Source: Lactuca virosa (Eukaryota; Streptophyta; Magnoliopsida; Asterales; Asteraceae). From it: a stretch of 64,000 nucleotides of DNA. The notes beneath the pieces are model-generated. The model saw only the letters and a list, made by a program, of their open reading frames with translations. It was not told the DNA's origin and ran no database searches. The stretch is from positions 98,054,753 through 98,118,752 of the forward strand of contig CAKMRJ010003334.1 in NCBI GenBank assembly GCA_928212115.1, in the 5' to 3' direction. The position numbers were made by a program, and so were the translations under genes. Shown here one piece after another: positions 43,494 through 55,519 of the stretch (its first letter is position 1; each line of letters starts with the position of its first letter).

Positions 43494-44804
43494 TCAATCA
43501 TCATCTTCACGTCTTTGAGCTCCACTCGGTCCTTCTCCATCTCCCCTCGGTATCCAAAGCTCCTCCCAAGTCGGTATGTAAGGGCCTTGCGGTAGCACGG
43601 AAGGTGGTCGAACCACACCCATGTGAGAAAACATGGTTTCAAGAAGTTGGGTGTTATAATTCATCCCACCGCGAAGATTATCCAAGTAAGAACCAACCCG
43701 ACTTTGAAATGGGTCGGTGGGTACTCCACCCTCATATTGTTGCGCTGCTTGACGATCTCTCTCCACGTCTCCCCGGGCTCTAACATTCTACCTTCTGGGC
43801 CTCGGTGGAGGTTGTTGCTCGGGTTGCTCCATTTATTGCTCATCATCCTCCGGGGGTATAACATAGCCGCCCCCTACATTCACCACTACCCGCATAACTC
43901 CCAACACTTGAATTGTCAAATCATTGTACGGAAATCGGGTAAGGTTCCGAACAAAATTAGGTGTCAAAATATTATATGACCGGGCAAGGCGGGTGACCAA
44001 ATGTCCACCTGTTATCGGACTCCCTTGCCTAGAACCGGCCGCTTTCTTTCCCAAGAATCGCGCAAGCATATAAGGGAGATCACAAAAAACCCCGGGAGTA
44101 ATGATACTCCAAAGATAGAACAAATTTTGAATGGAAACCTTATCACCATGGTGCTTGTGATTGATAGAAAAGGTGACAAGGCGATGAAGAAAACGATGCA
44201 CGGGATTCCGAATCTGTGCTTCACTAGAATCACGAGAATTGTACTCGTGATTGGAGATAGTCCGCCAAAACTGAACATCCAAAGTGCCGGGAGTAAAATC
44301 CCGAACACAACCAAGTAAGAAAGGCACAAAGAATGGGGATTGAGTCTCCACTTCTGTATATAACCACATGCGCCAAGCAAACTCACGAAGACTGCATTCG
44401 CGATATATCCCGCCTAACCGGAAAACTAGTGCCCGGTTGTAATCAAAATCCATAGTCCTTTCCTCAAAGCTTACGGTAGAGAAAAACTCCACCGACAATT
44501 CCCGATAAACGGGTTCTTGAATTGTAAACAAGTTCCTCCAACCGTGACATGTAAAAGAAAAATCATTGCCTTCATACACCTTCGTCCAAAAATGCTCCAA
44601 TTCTGAAACCATACCCACACCTCTAAGCCAATTCCAATCCACAATGGGTGCTATTGCAAACTCCCGATTATATAGCCATCCCAATCGGTTCTCATATGTT
44701 GTCAACAAAGCCCGAGAAATATTCCGTGGAAACCGATACAATGGGTGAATGCTCGCCACGTCGATCGGGTTATTTTCCTGTTGAACAGCCCTTCTAGGTG
44801 TCAT
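43494..44804 (-). pseudogene. Athila-type downstream ORF, broken
   Basis: The frame starts at ATG 44804 (MTPRRAVQQENN) and runs as a 323-codon protein to a stop at 43835-43833. The same frame then continues past a second stop (43790-43788) to 43494. This argues for a once longer protein of about 436 residues with two nonsense changes. The main part (HPLYRFPRNI, ELEHFWTKVYEGNDFSFTCH, SREFAWRMW-like and LFYLWSII blocks) looks like the plant-transposon structural ORF found downstream of pol or as ORF1 in Athila elements. Its function is not known; an envelope-like role has been proposed for the family. The tail is Pro/Gln-rich, then acidic (REDDD). Confidence 0.6.
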
Positions 44805-44895
44805 TTTCCTGAAATGATCAAAGACAAACCAAAATAAAAACAAAACACCCAAACTGTCCTTTAAAAATGAAACAAGAAGCCTGGTCGCCTAGGTT

Positions 44896-44927
44896 GCACG
44901 TCGTGAACAAGAGTTTCACGTCGTGAA
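44896..44927. repeat. Paired palindrome between element ORFs
   Basis: GCACGTCGTGA and TTTCACGTCGTGAAA (perfect 15-bp odd palindrome), centres 44901 and 44921, 20 bp apart. Confidence 0.65.
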
Positions 44928-45302
44928 ACGTAGTCGGGACCTGAACTCAGATCGAGTATCATACAGTCAATATCCGACAAAAATAACACCTGGGGTTTGT
45001 TTTATCTACTAATCTAAGACCATGCATCCCTTTAACATCAATTAATTCAACCAATTTGGGATTTTTAATTTCTAAACAAACCCTAACCATCAAAATGCAT
45101 AAAATTGGAAGCATTGGCAACAATTAAAGGATGAAATACATACCAGATGAAGTTAAGAGAAGATAATGCAAGTGATTTGGAAAAAAAATGAAGGAAATCG
45201 GCTGTGGGGACTTCTTGCTTCCGTTCGTGTGACAGTATAATAAACAAATGGTGGGTCAAAGTGTTAACTTAACTGGTCCCCCCACCCCGTGTCCTTTTAA
45301 CG

Positions 45303-45335
45303 GCCACGTCGTGAACGACAATTTCACGTCGTGGT
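45303..45335. repeat. Paired palindrome between element ORFs
   Basis: CCACGTCGTGA and TCACGTCGTGG, centres 45309 and 45329, 20 bp apart. Confidence 0.6.
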
Positions 45336-45428
45336 TTGTTTTAGGGGCCAAATTAATCCGGTCCATTAAAAAAAACATTGGGCTAAGAAATTAGGCTACT
45401 GGAAGTCAGTCCCCGTAATTCCTCTATG

Positions 45429-45461
45429 GCCACGTCGTGAAACACATGTCCACGACGTGAT
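45429..45461. repeat. Paired palindrome between element ORFs
   Basis: CCACGTCGTGA and CCACGACGTGA, centres 45435 and 45455, 20 bp apart. Confidence 0.6.
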
Positions 45462-45612
45462 TTCAGTCTGAACTAAAAATTAACTAAGTTAATGACATAT
45501 ATTTAGTTTAATTGTTTACCACTTACTCTAAAGTACCCCACAGCTAATTTTTACCAATTAAGAGTTTTTAGATGATGAAATGATCACTTCCCTAAACTAA
45601 AAATGTAAAAAC

Positions 45613-47620
45613 TCAAAAGAAAAGAAAATGCAAACCAAACTCGGGTTGCCTCCCGACAAGCGCTTCTTTTTGAGGAGTCTTGAGCTGGACTCCGTGCCTC
45701 CTACATTGAATTGTCAGAGGAGTCCACCACCTGGATCTTTTGCTCCTTCCATCGTCTTTTGTATGCTTGAACACACCTAATGTACGCCTTTTTTGAATTA
45801 TCCTTTTTAGCTTTGCTCTCGTCTCCATCAAGCTTGCGTTTGGTCCCTTTTTTCCAATTTTTCTTTACTCTTAAGCTCCATAGGATTCTTCTCTTCCTTA
45901 ACTACTGGACTTGTTTTCATAGACGTAACAACTTCTTCATCACTTGACAATTCATCGCTCTCCTCACTCACCCAAGTTGTTGGTGTCTTATAAGCAATCA
46001 CTTCAAAGACTAGTGGAACAGATGCTCTTGGCTTGGTGTGTTTGACTTGATGAATTGTCTTGATCTCTTCCTCCATAAGCTTCTCCAATACTTCAAGTTC
46101 ATTATCTTCATTAATATTAAAAACTTCGCCTTGAACATTATTTCCTTGAAAACCATCTTCCACTCCAAAAGTTGCTTCATCATCACCAACCCTCAACGTA
46201 AGCTTGGATTCACGAACATCAACTAAGGCTCTAGCAGTATTAAGTAGAGGGCGACCAAGAATAATTGGGACATTAGCATCCTCTTTCATATCCATAACTA
46301 CAAAGTCAATTGGGAAAACAAATTTCCCAATTTTTACAAGAATGTCTTCTATAATCCCTCTTGGGTGAGTCACTGAACAATTAGCCATGTGAATAGTCAT
46401 CTTTGTAGCTATCATTTTCTGAATATTAAGCTTTTGATAAAATGAATCTGGCATCAAATTTATGCTAGCCCCAGAATCGGCTAAAGCATATGTCTTCAAA
46501 TTATTCCCAAACTCACATGGAAGAGTGAGATGTCCAGGATCTCCCATTTTCTTTGGTAACTCTCCCAACACAATTTTGGAACTTTGCTCACTAAGAATTA
46601 CTTTAGAATTCTTCTTCAATTCTTGACGATTATCTATAAGATCTTGTAGGAACTTCACATATTCTGGAATTTTTTATAATGAATCGATAAAAGGAGTATT
46701 GATAGGAATACCCTTTATTTGTTGAATAAACTCCAGATGTTCCCTTTCCAGTGGACTGAGATGTGCTCGAGACGGAAACGACAAAGGCGGTTGATATGTC
46801 GGAACAGCTACTGAAATTTTCTGTTTAGAATGGTTCCATGACGTGAGAATAACGGACTCACGTCGTGAACTTGGCATTTCAACAACATTTTTGTTTTCGA
46901 GCTTTGTCTTCTTTGGCTTTGGTTCGGATGGCTTTGGCTCCACTTCTAGGGCTTCTAAAAACTCAGAGATTGCCTCTTCTTCAGTATCAATTGCCATAAC
47001 ATGGGATTGAGTCTTCTTTTCAGGAATTTGAGGAATTAGCTTCTCATTCACCAAAGTTGTAAGTTGGCCAAAGTTGAGCTTCAAGGTTATTGATGGAGGC
47101 TTGCTGATTTCTCAGTGAGTTTTGCTGGTCGACCATCATGGCTTGATGATTTTTCATCAAGGTCTGCTGTTCCATCATCATTTTTCTTTGATCCTTCAAT
47201 GCTGTATCAGTATCATCATGTCTCTTCTCTAAAGCTTCCATGAAACGAACCAACATAGACTCCAAATCAGCTTTCTTCTCAGCTGGTGGTTGCTCTTTTT
47301 GGTAAAAACCCCGACCCATCTGTCTGAATTTCTCCTCCTTCTGTTTCTTGTACTTATCATAAGGCAGCCACTCCTTCTTTGGTTTTCTCCAATCATCATC
47401 ATACTTGTCCCCACTTGAGTAGCAAACTTGAGCCTTCTTGTTCCCATAATCATCCAAATGGCAATCCTTAGTCAAGTGTGGCCCACTGCATTTCTCACAT
47501 CCAACTCTTATTGCATGAATTGATTGGTCCATTTGGGTCAATCTCCGGTCCATAGTATTGAGCATCGCCATCATAGCAGCCATCTCATCAGAATGTGCAC
47601 CCCTACTGCCTTTTGCTCAA
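45613..47620 (-). pseudogene. Gag C-terminus and aspartic protease of the Athila-type element, broken
   Basis: Read leftwards from about 47620: a Met/Gln-rich gag segment with the zinc knuckle CEKCSGPHLTKDC (C-X2-C-X3-H-X4-C), then a Lys/Glu/Pro linker, then a retropepsin-like protease. Its active-site triad is DSG in ALADSGASINLMP, with the later ILGRPLLNTARA flap-end block typical of Ty3 proteases. Two lesions interrupt the frame: an extra T near 47072, where LEAQL should run on to GQLTTLVNEKL, and an in-frame TAA near 46674 between FIDSL and KIPEYVKFL. Near 45650 the frame ends in the text that normally follows integrase, so the polymerase genes are deleted. It cannot make a full gag-pro product. 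Confidence 0.8.
46835..46869. repeat. Paired palindrome inside gag-pro coding sequence
   Basis: CATGACGTGAG and CTCACGTCGTGAAC, centres 46841 and 46863, 22 bp apart. It sits in the linker between zinc knuckle and protease, in frame. Confidence 0.5.
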
Positions 47621-47641
47621 TCTTGTCTTGGGATGTGGTAC

Positions 47642-50066
47642 TGTAACGCCCGTAGATCCGGGCTAGTCAAATTAGAGATAATAGGGGTCGAAAACGACTT
47701 TTCGACAAAAGATTATTTAGAATAAATAATCTTAACTAAGTTGTAGAATATGTATCAAGGGTTCCGTACATATAAAGAACGCCGAAATCCGAGTTATAAC
47801 GAAGAAGTTATGGCCGGTCGAAGTTTTACAGCAAAACCGACACGGCACCGCGAAGCGTAAAACGTGAATTTACGATAGAAGACTTTTTAGCCTTAGCAGT
47901 CTAAACCAAAGTCGTAGAGTATGTTAAAACGAGAAAATCCATAAAAAGAACGCCCAAATTTGACTTCGTATGAGGAAGTTATGATTTTTCAAAGTTTCGG
48001 CTTAGCAATGTACAGCCCGAAACTCGAATTTTAGTTCGAGCGGTTTTTGGCTTACGCGACCTAAATGAGAGTTGAAGATCTCATTAATAGGAACTCAACG
48101 GTAAAAAGACAGACGAAAACGGAGTCCGTATGAAGGAGTTACGAATTCTTCGCGGTCATTTAACAGTCTAAACTCCTCCTACTGTTAAATTTAAGATCGG
48201 TCGAGAATTAGCCGACGGAGTCTAAATGAAAGTTGTAGATCTTGTTTTTACCTACGCGTGAAAAAAAAAGAACGTCGAAAACGGAGCTCGTATGCAAAAG
48301 TTACGGGGTTTAGAAGTCGGCAGGGTGTTGCTGCAAAAAGGGTGACGTGGCTGAATATGGGCCAAGGCTTTCTCCCCAAGGAAAGCCATCAGGTGATGAC
48401 ACGTGGCACCGACTCGGCGAGTCCGTGAACCCACTCGGAGAGTCCGTCAGGATTTCACCCTATAAATAGAGGTGCCGGGTTCCCTCATTTCCTCACCCCT
48501 CAACCCTCTTCTTTCTCTCTCTATACTCTCTCTCTAAGCTCCCTAACCCCCCTAAAAGCCTAGGTAAACCCCCTAGCACCCGAAGGAAGCCCCGAGGCTC
48601 CCGGAGTCCCAAGAAAAAGGGTCTTTCGGCTTGGAAACGCTGCTCCAGCGAAGCCCGGTTTTGCGAAAAACCCGCTGTAAGTGAGCTACGCCTACACTAT
48701 TTTTAATATAGCTACTAATTAATTATAGTAACATTATTAGGACCTTAAAATAATTATTTGGGCTATTATTATGAGTTATATAGTGTTGTTAAACGCTTAT
48801 ATAATAATAATAACAGCTAGACTATTAAATTAGTCTCGGTAAATATTGAACTAAACCCTAGTGGTAATGATACTAGGTTTTGTCGAGGGAAATTGTTTTA
48901 AGAGTAACGAAGTGCTGTCCAAGTACCGAGTCACCACCGTATCAGGTGAGTGCATAGTCCCTTTAATGAACATGATTTTAATACAAGTATTGATTGAAGT
49001 ATTAATTATATGTTTATGTGCGAGTTAATTGATGTTACCTGAAATACGTGCTAAAGAACATACCTGATTATATATGATGATTTAGGATAAAGGGTAGACC
49101 TAAATTAATTATGAGGAATATTGGGTAGTATTTTCTTACGAGTACAAGTGAGTTATACTCAGAGAATAGAACTTTAGTATATTTCATTTATCCGGGAGCA
49201 TGGATTAGACACAGTCATTGTCCCGAGTCCGAGAGTATGGATTGGACATAGTCAACTGTCATTAATTCGGGGGTATGAATTAAGACATAGTCAGTTGTCC
49301 TTAGTCCGGGAGTATGGAGTAAGACATAGTCATTCGTCCCTAGTCTGAGAGTATGGATTAGGCATAATCATTCGTCATTAATCCGAGGGTATGGATTAGT
49401 CATTCGTCCCTAGTCCGAGAGTATGGATTAGGCATAACCATTCGTCATTAATCCGAGAGTATAGATTAGTCATTCGTCCCTAGTCCGAGAGTATGGATTA
49501 GGCATAACCATTCGTCATTAATCTGAGAGTATGGATTAGGTAAAGCCGTTCATTTCTGATCCGGGAGTATGGATTAGGTAAAACGGTTAATCTTAGGTTT
49601 GAGAGTATGGATAGTCTCGTTGTGAGGATCGACGGGGTGGGATAAGAGTTGCTTATACATATATGGTGAAATTGTATATTTTGTGAGTTCTAAATTATAT
49701 ATATGATATAACATTGTGGGATTGAAATCCCTATGTACTCACCAGTTTTTCCAACCTGACCCACTCAGTTTATTGATATCACAGGTGTTGATATGAAGTC
49801 ACATTACACTGAGAGATTAAGGAGATATAAATCACTAGTGATAATGAATGTAAGTTCTGTTTATGCTTATGTTTATGTATTGACGATGACATCCCAAATG
49901 TTTTAAAATGAATAAAAATACTTTTCTTCGGAAATGCTTTGATAACGTATTTATCATGTTTTACTGGGAACAAATTCCGCAACATTTTTATTAAAAGAGA
50001 TACTCTGATTTTTATAAAGCATAAACAAAATCGGTATTTTCTGGCCGTGAAAATGGGGATGTCACA
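47642..50066 (+). repeat. Array LTR 1 (2425 bp)
   Basis: The left terminus abuts Athila-type gag at 47641. TATA box TATAAATA is at 48461; 23-44 bp upstream are ACTCGGCGAGT and ACTCGGAGAGT (centres 48417 and 48438, 21 bp apart). A CT-rich leader follows. About 49186-49613 is a minisatellite of TCCGAGAGTATGGATTAG-type units. This LTR has private variants (for example GTAGATCCGGG where the others have GTAGATTCGGG). Confidence 0.9.
48412..48443 (+). promoter_or_regulatory. Paired palindrome plus TATA box of the array LTR
   Basis: ACTCGGCGAGT (perfect odd palindrome) and ACTCGGAGAGT, 21 bp apart, with TATAAATA at 48461. The same arrangement recurs at 52352-52383, 56278-56309 and 60214-60245, with TATA boxes at 52401, 56327 and 60263. 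Confidence 0.65.
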
Positions 50067-51580
50067 GTTGGTATCAGAGCATTAGTTTAAGCGAACTAGG
50101 AATATGGATTTATTTCTAGACTTAAACTTAGAATGTTAAGCGATGATCGTGAGGAGTGTGTCTAGTATATTTAGGTAATACACTTGAATAGACACAAGCA
50201 CTAGCTTATTTAGGGAAAATTCCTAACATGCTTTTATGTGCTAAATGATTTATGATGCTTTATGATGCTAAATGTATGATCGGATCTATGGTCTGTTGCC
50301 GACCGGATCTGGAAACTTTATGTGTTCAGATTTCTAAACGTTTAATTACGGTATTAGAACTGGCATGTAACTTTTCGGAGTAATAAGGAGGATTACACGT
50401 CTAAACCCTCCTCTATCTATATTCTCGTCTCGATACACCGAACGCCTGCTTTGATGTATAGAATGTCATGGTGAAGACTTGTAGTGAATTGAGTAAATGA
50501 AGGAAATGAGAAGGCTTACGATAGTGAATGATACCTATCGGAAGATATCGTAAGAGTGGTATCTTGCCTTTAGAGTACGCAAGGAAAAATAACAGTACGT
50601 TTAAAGGATTACGGTACGTCCGAAGTACACCTTCGATTGACAGGATGATGAAACGATTGGCGTAATTCCTGAAGCTATCCTACCCTCTGGCATTTTCACC
50701 ACCGAGTTGCAGCAGAATTGATTATTGAAGATACACATGGAAGAAATCCTAGTAGAGTCTAGGGAAAATTTTATGATTGATTGGACACATTTTTATGTGT
50801 TAAAATTGTTTTTGTGATAGTAACTTGGAAAGCTACGAGACAATACTTGGGACGAGTATGAGTAGGTGTGAATGGTAGTAGAGGCCTATACTACCGGAAG
50901 CACATGACTCACGCTTGGACCAAGGAAAGTCACAAGGTTACCAAGAAGCTAGTAATTGATTCTGTTTTATTCAAATATGTTGTTACCATCGTTTCGGTAA
51001 TGACTAAGAAGATGATTGTTACTCCGACCCTAGTGGTCATACCAAATTGTGTCCGACTACGACGAGTCTGTTACGTGGTTCCGAGAACCTAGTTCGATGT
51101 AGCACCTGACTTAAGCCAGAAGAATTAATCAAAGCGATCAGTAGAGGTATCGCGACGGTTGCTTGTAGCTAGAAATGCTACCTTTTAAGATGAGATTAGA
51201 ACATGAAGGAAAGTATAGTCTGTTCTGGAAGACTCTAAGAGACCTGAGTCTAAGCATTGCAACATAAGATGATAGGTCATTAGAATTTGACACATCGTTC
51301 CATTGTAGTAATAAAAGAACTTATCTTAAGTTTGTTAAGAAGAAGAAGGAGTCTCCAATAAGGATCGGGAGTGTGAATCAAAGGTCATGATTAAAGAGAC
51401 AGAGAGCGGGAGAGAGATCGAGCGCCGCCTGCAGTCAAGGAGTCCAAGAGTTAAATACTCATTCGAAGGAACAAAGAAGTTACGATTATTACCTAGGATG
51501 AAGAGATAACGTATGGAGTCATTATACTATCCTGTTTCGTTGATGATTCCGGGACGTAATCATCCTAAGGGGGAGATAAT
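50067..51580 (+). mobile_element. Array internal region 1 (1514 bp)
   Basis: Primer site TGGTATCAGAGC at 50069-50080; polypurine tract ending at 51580. The longest frame is 74 codons (50868-51092) with no recognisable domain, conserved in the other copies only because the DNA is. It depends on another element for all proteins. Part of it is related to 8190-8290. Confidence 0.85.
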
Positions 51581-54006
51581 TGTAACGCCCGTAGATTCGG
51601 GCTAGTCAAATTAGAGATAATAGGGGTCGAAAATGACTTTTCGACAAAAGATTATTTAGAATAAATAATCTTAACTAAGTTGTAGAATATGTCTCAAGGG
51701 TTCCGTACATATAAAGAACGCCGAAATCCGAGTTATAACGAAGAAGTTATGGCCCGTCGAAGTTTTACAGCAAAACCGGCACGACACCGGGAAGCGTAAA
51801 AAGTGAATTTACGATAGAAGACTTTTTAGCCTTAGTAGTCTAAACCAAAGTCGTAGAGTATGTTAAAACGAGAAAATCCATAAAAAGAACGCCCAAATCT
51901 GACTTCGTATGAGGAAGTTATGATTTTTCAAAGTTTCGGCTTAGCAGTGTACAGCCCGAAACTCGAATTTTAGTTCGAGCGGTTTTTGGCTTACGCGACC
52001 TAAATGAGAGTTGAAGATCTCATTAATAGGAACTCAACGGTAAAAAGACAGACGAAAACGGAGTCCGTATGAAGGAGTTACGAATTCTTCGCGGTCATTT
52101 AATAATCTAAACTCCTCCTACTGTTAAATTTAAGATCGGTCGAGAATTAGCCAACGGAGTCTAAATGAAAGTTGTAGATCTTGTTTTTACCTACGCGTGG
52201 AAAAAAATGAACGTCGAAAACGGAGCTCGTATGCAAAGGTTACGGGGTTTAGAAGTCGGCAGGGTGTTGCTGCAAAAAAGGGTGACGTGGCTGAATATGG
52301 GCCAAGGCTTTCTCCCCAAGGAAAGCCATCAGGTGATGACACGTGGCACCGACTCGGCGAGTCCGTGAACCCACTCGGAGAGTCCGTCAGGATTTCACCC
52401 TATAAATAGAGGTGCCGGGTTCCCTCATTTCCTCACCCCCTCAACCCTCTTCTTTCTCTCTCTATACTCTCTCTCTAGGCTCCCTAACCCCCCTAAAAGC
52501 CTAGGTAAACCCCCTAGCACCCGAAGGAAGCCCCGAGGCTCCCAGAGTCCCGAGAAAAAGGGTCTTTCGGCTTGGAAACGCTGCTCCAGCGAAGCCCGGT
52601 TTTGCGAAAAACCCGCTGTAAGTGAGCTACGCCTACGCTATTTTTAATATAGCTTCTAATTAATTATAGTAACATTATTAGGACCTTAAAATAATTATTT
52701 GGGCTATTATTATGAGTTATATAGTGTTGTTTAACGCTTATATAATAATAATAACAGCTAGACTATTAAATTAGTCTCGGTAAATATTGAACTAAACCCT
52801 AGTGGTAATGATACTAGGTTTTGTCGAGGGAAATTGTTTTAAGAGTAACGAAGTGCTGTCCAAGTACCGAGTCACCACCGTATCAGGTGAGTGCATAGTC
52901 CCTTTCATGAACATGATTTTAATACAAGTATTGATTGAAGTATTAATTATATGTTTATGTGCGAGTTAATTGATGTTGCCTGAAATACGTGTTAAAGAAC
53001 ATACCTGATTATATATGATGATTTAGGATAAAGGGTAGACCTAAATTAATTATGAGGAATATTGGGTAGTATTTTCTTACGAGTACAAGTGAGTTATACT
53101 CAGAGAATAGAACTTTAGTATATGTCATTTATCCGGGAGCATGGATTAGACACAGTCATTGTCCCTAGTCCGAGAGTATGGATTGGACATAGTCAACTGT
53201 CATTAATTCGGGGGTATGAATTAAGACATAGTCAGTTGTCCTTAGTCCGGGAGTATGGAGTAAGACATAGTCATTCGTCCCTAGTCTGAGAGTATGGATT
53301 AGGCATAATCATTCGTCATTAATCCGAGGGTATGGATTAGTCATCGTCCCTAGTCCGAGAGTATGGATTAGGCATAACCATTCGTCATTAATCCGAGAGT
53401 ATGGATTAGTCATTCGTCCCTAGTCCGAGAGTATGGATTAGGCATAACCATTCGTCATTAATCTGAGAGTATGGATTAGGTAAAGCCGTTCATTTCTGAT
53501 CCGGGAGTATGGATTAGGTAAAACGGTTAATCTTAGGTTTGAGAGTATGGATAGTCTCGTTGTGAGGATCGACGGGGTGGGATAAGAGTTGCTTATACAT
53601 ATATGGTGAAATTGTATATTTTGTGAGTTCTAAATTATATATATGATATAACATTGTGGGATTGAAATCCCTATGTACTCACCAGTTTTTCCAACCTGAC
53701 CCACTCAGTTTATTGATATCACAGGTGTTGATATGAAGTCACATTACACTGAGAGATTAAGGAGATATAAATCACTAGTGATAATGAATGTAAGTTCTGT
53801 TTATGCTTATGTTTATGTATTGACGATGACATCCCAAATGTTTTAAAATGAATAAAAATACTTTTCTTCGGAATTGCTTTGATAACGTATTTATCATGTT
53901 TTACTGGGAACAAATTCCGCAACATTTTTATTAAAAGAGATACTCTGATTTTTATAAAGCATAAACAAAATCGGTCTTTTCTGGCCGTGAAAATGGGGAT
54001 GTCACA
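51581..54006 (+). repeat. Array LTR 2 (2426 bp)
   Basis: Same ends, TATA box (52401) and minisatellite as LTR 1. It serves both as the 3' LTR of unit 1 and the 5' LTR of unit 2. Confidence 0.9.
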
Positions 54007-55519
54007 GTTGGTATCAGAGCATTAGTTTAAGCGAACTAGGAATATGGATTTATTTCTAGACTTAAACTTAGAATGTTAAGCGATGATCGTGAGGAGTGTG
54101 TCTAGTATATTTAGGTAATACACTTGAATAGACACAAGCACTAGCTTATTTAGGGAAAATTCCTAACATGCTTTTATGTGCTAAATGATTTATGATGCTT
54201 TATGATGCTAAATGTATGATCGGATCTATGGTCTGTTGCCGACCGGATCTGGAAACTTTATGTGTTCAGATTTCTAAACGTTTAATTACGGTATTAGAAC
54301 TGGCATGTAACTTTTCGGAGTAATAAGGAGGATTACACGTCTAAACCCTCCTCTATCTATATTCTCGTCTCGATACACGAACGCCTGCTTTGATGTATAG
54401 AATGTCATGGTGAAGACTTGTAGTGAATTGAGTAAATGAAGGAAATGAGAAGGCTTACGATAGTGAATGATACCTATCGGAAGATATCGTAAGAGTGGTA
54501 TCTTGCCTTTAGAGTACGCAAGGAAAAATAACAGTACGTTTAAAGGATTACGGTACGTCCGAAGTACACCTTCGATTGACAGGATGATGAAACGATTGGC
54601 GTAATTCCTGAAGCTATCCTACCCTCTGGCATTTTCACCACCGAGTTGCAGCAGAATTGATTATTGAAGATACACATGGAAGAAATCCTAGTAGAGTCTA
54701 GGGAAAATTTTATGATTGATTGGACACATTTTTATGTGTTAAAATTGTTTTTGTGATAGTAACTTGGAAAGCTGCGAGACAATACTTGGGACGAGTATGA
54801 GTAGGTGTGAATGGTAGTAGAGGCCTATACTACCGGAAGCACATGACTCACGCTTGGACCAAGGAAAGTCACAAGGTTACCAAGAAGCTAGTAATTGATT
54901 CTGTTTTATTCAAATATGTTGTTACCATCGTTTCGGTAATGACTAAGAAGATGATTGTTACTCCGACCCTAGTGGTCATACCAAATTGTGTCCGACTACG
55001 ACGAGTCTGTTACGTGGTTCCGAGAACCTAGTTCGATGTAGCACCTGACTTAAGCCAGAAGAATTAATCAAAGTGATCAGTAGAGGTATCGCGACGGTTG
55101 CTTGTAGCTAGAAATGCTACCTTTTAAGATGAGATTAGAACATGAAGGAAAGTATAGTCTGTTCTGGAAGACTCTAAGAGACCTGAGTCTAAGCATTGCA
55201 ACATAAGATGATAGGTCATTAGAATTTGACACATCGTTCCATTGTAGTAATAAAAGAACTTATCTTAAGTTTGTTAAGAAGAAGAAGGAGTCTCCAATAA
55301 GGATCGGGAGTGTGAATCAAAGGTCATGATTAAAGAGACAGAGAGCGGGAGAGAGATCGAGCGCCGCCTGCAGTCAAGGAGTCCAAGAGTTAAATACTCA
55401 TTCGAAGGAACAAAGAAGTTACGATTATTACCTAGGATGAAGAGATAACGTATGGAGTCATTATACTATCCTGTTTCGTTGATGATTCCGGGACGTAATC
55501 ATCCTAAGGGGGAGATAAT
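54007..55519 (+). mobile_element. Array internal region 2 (1513 bp)
   Basis: Near-identical to internal region 1, with primer site and polypurine tract. It lacks one C in GATACACGAACGCC relative to copies 1 and 3. Confidence 0.85.

Noticed and set aside
49186..49613. CRISPR-like or satellite array in the array LTRs
   Set aside because: Diverged tandem units inside a defined LTR; no spacers, and the same in all four LTRs.
50868..51092. 74-codon protein conserved in three copies
   Set aside because: Conservation simply follows DNA identity of the array units; no domain and no sign of coding constraint.
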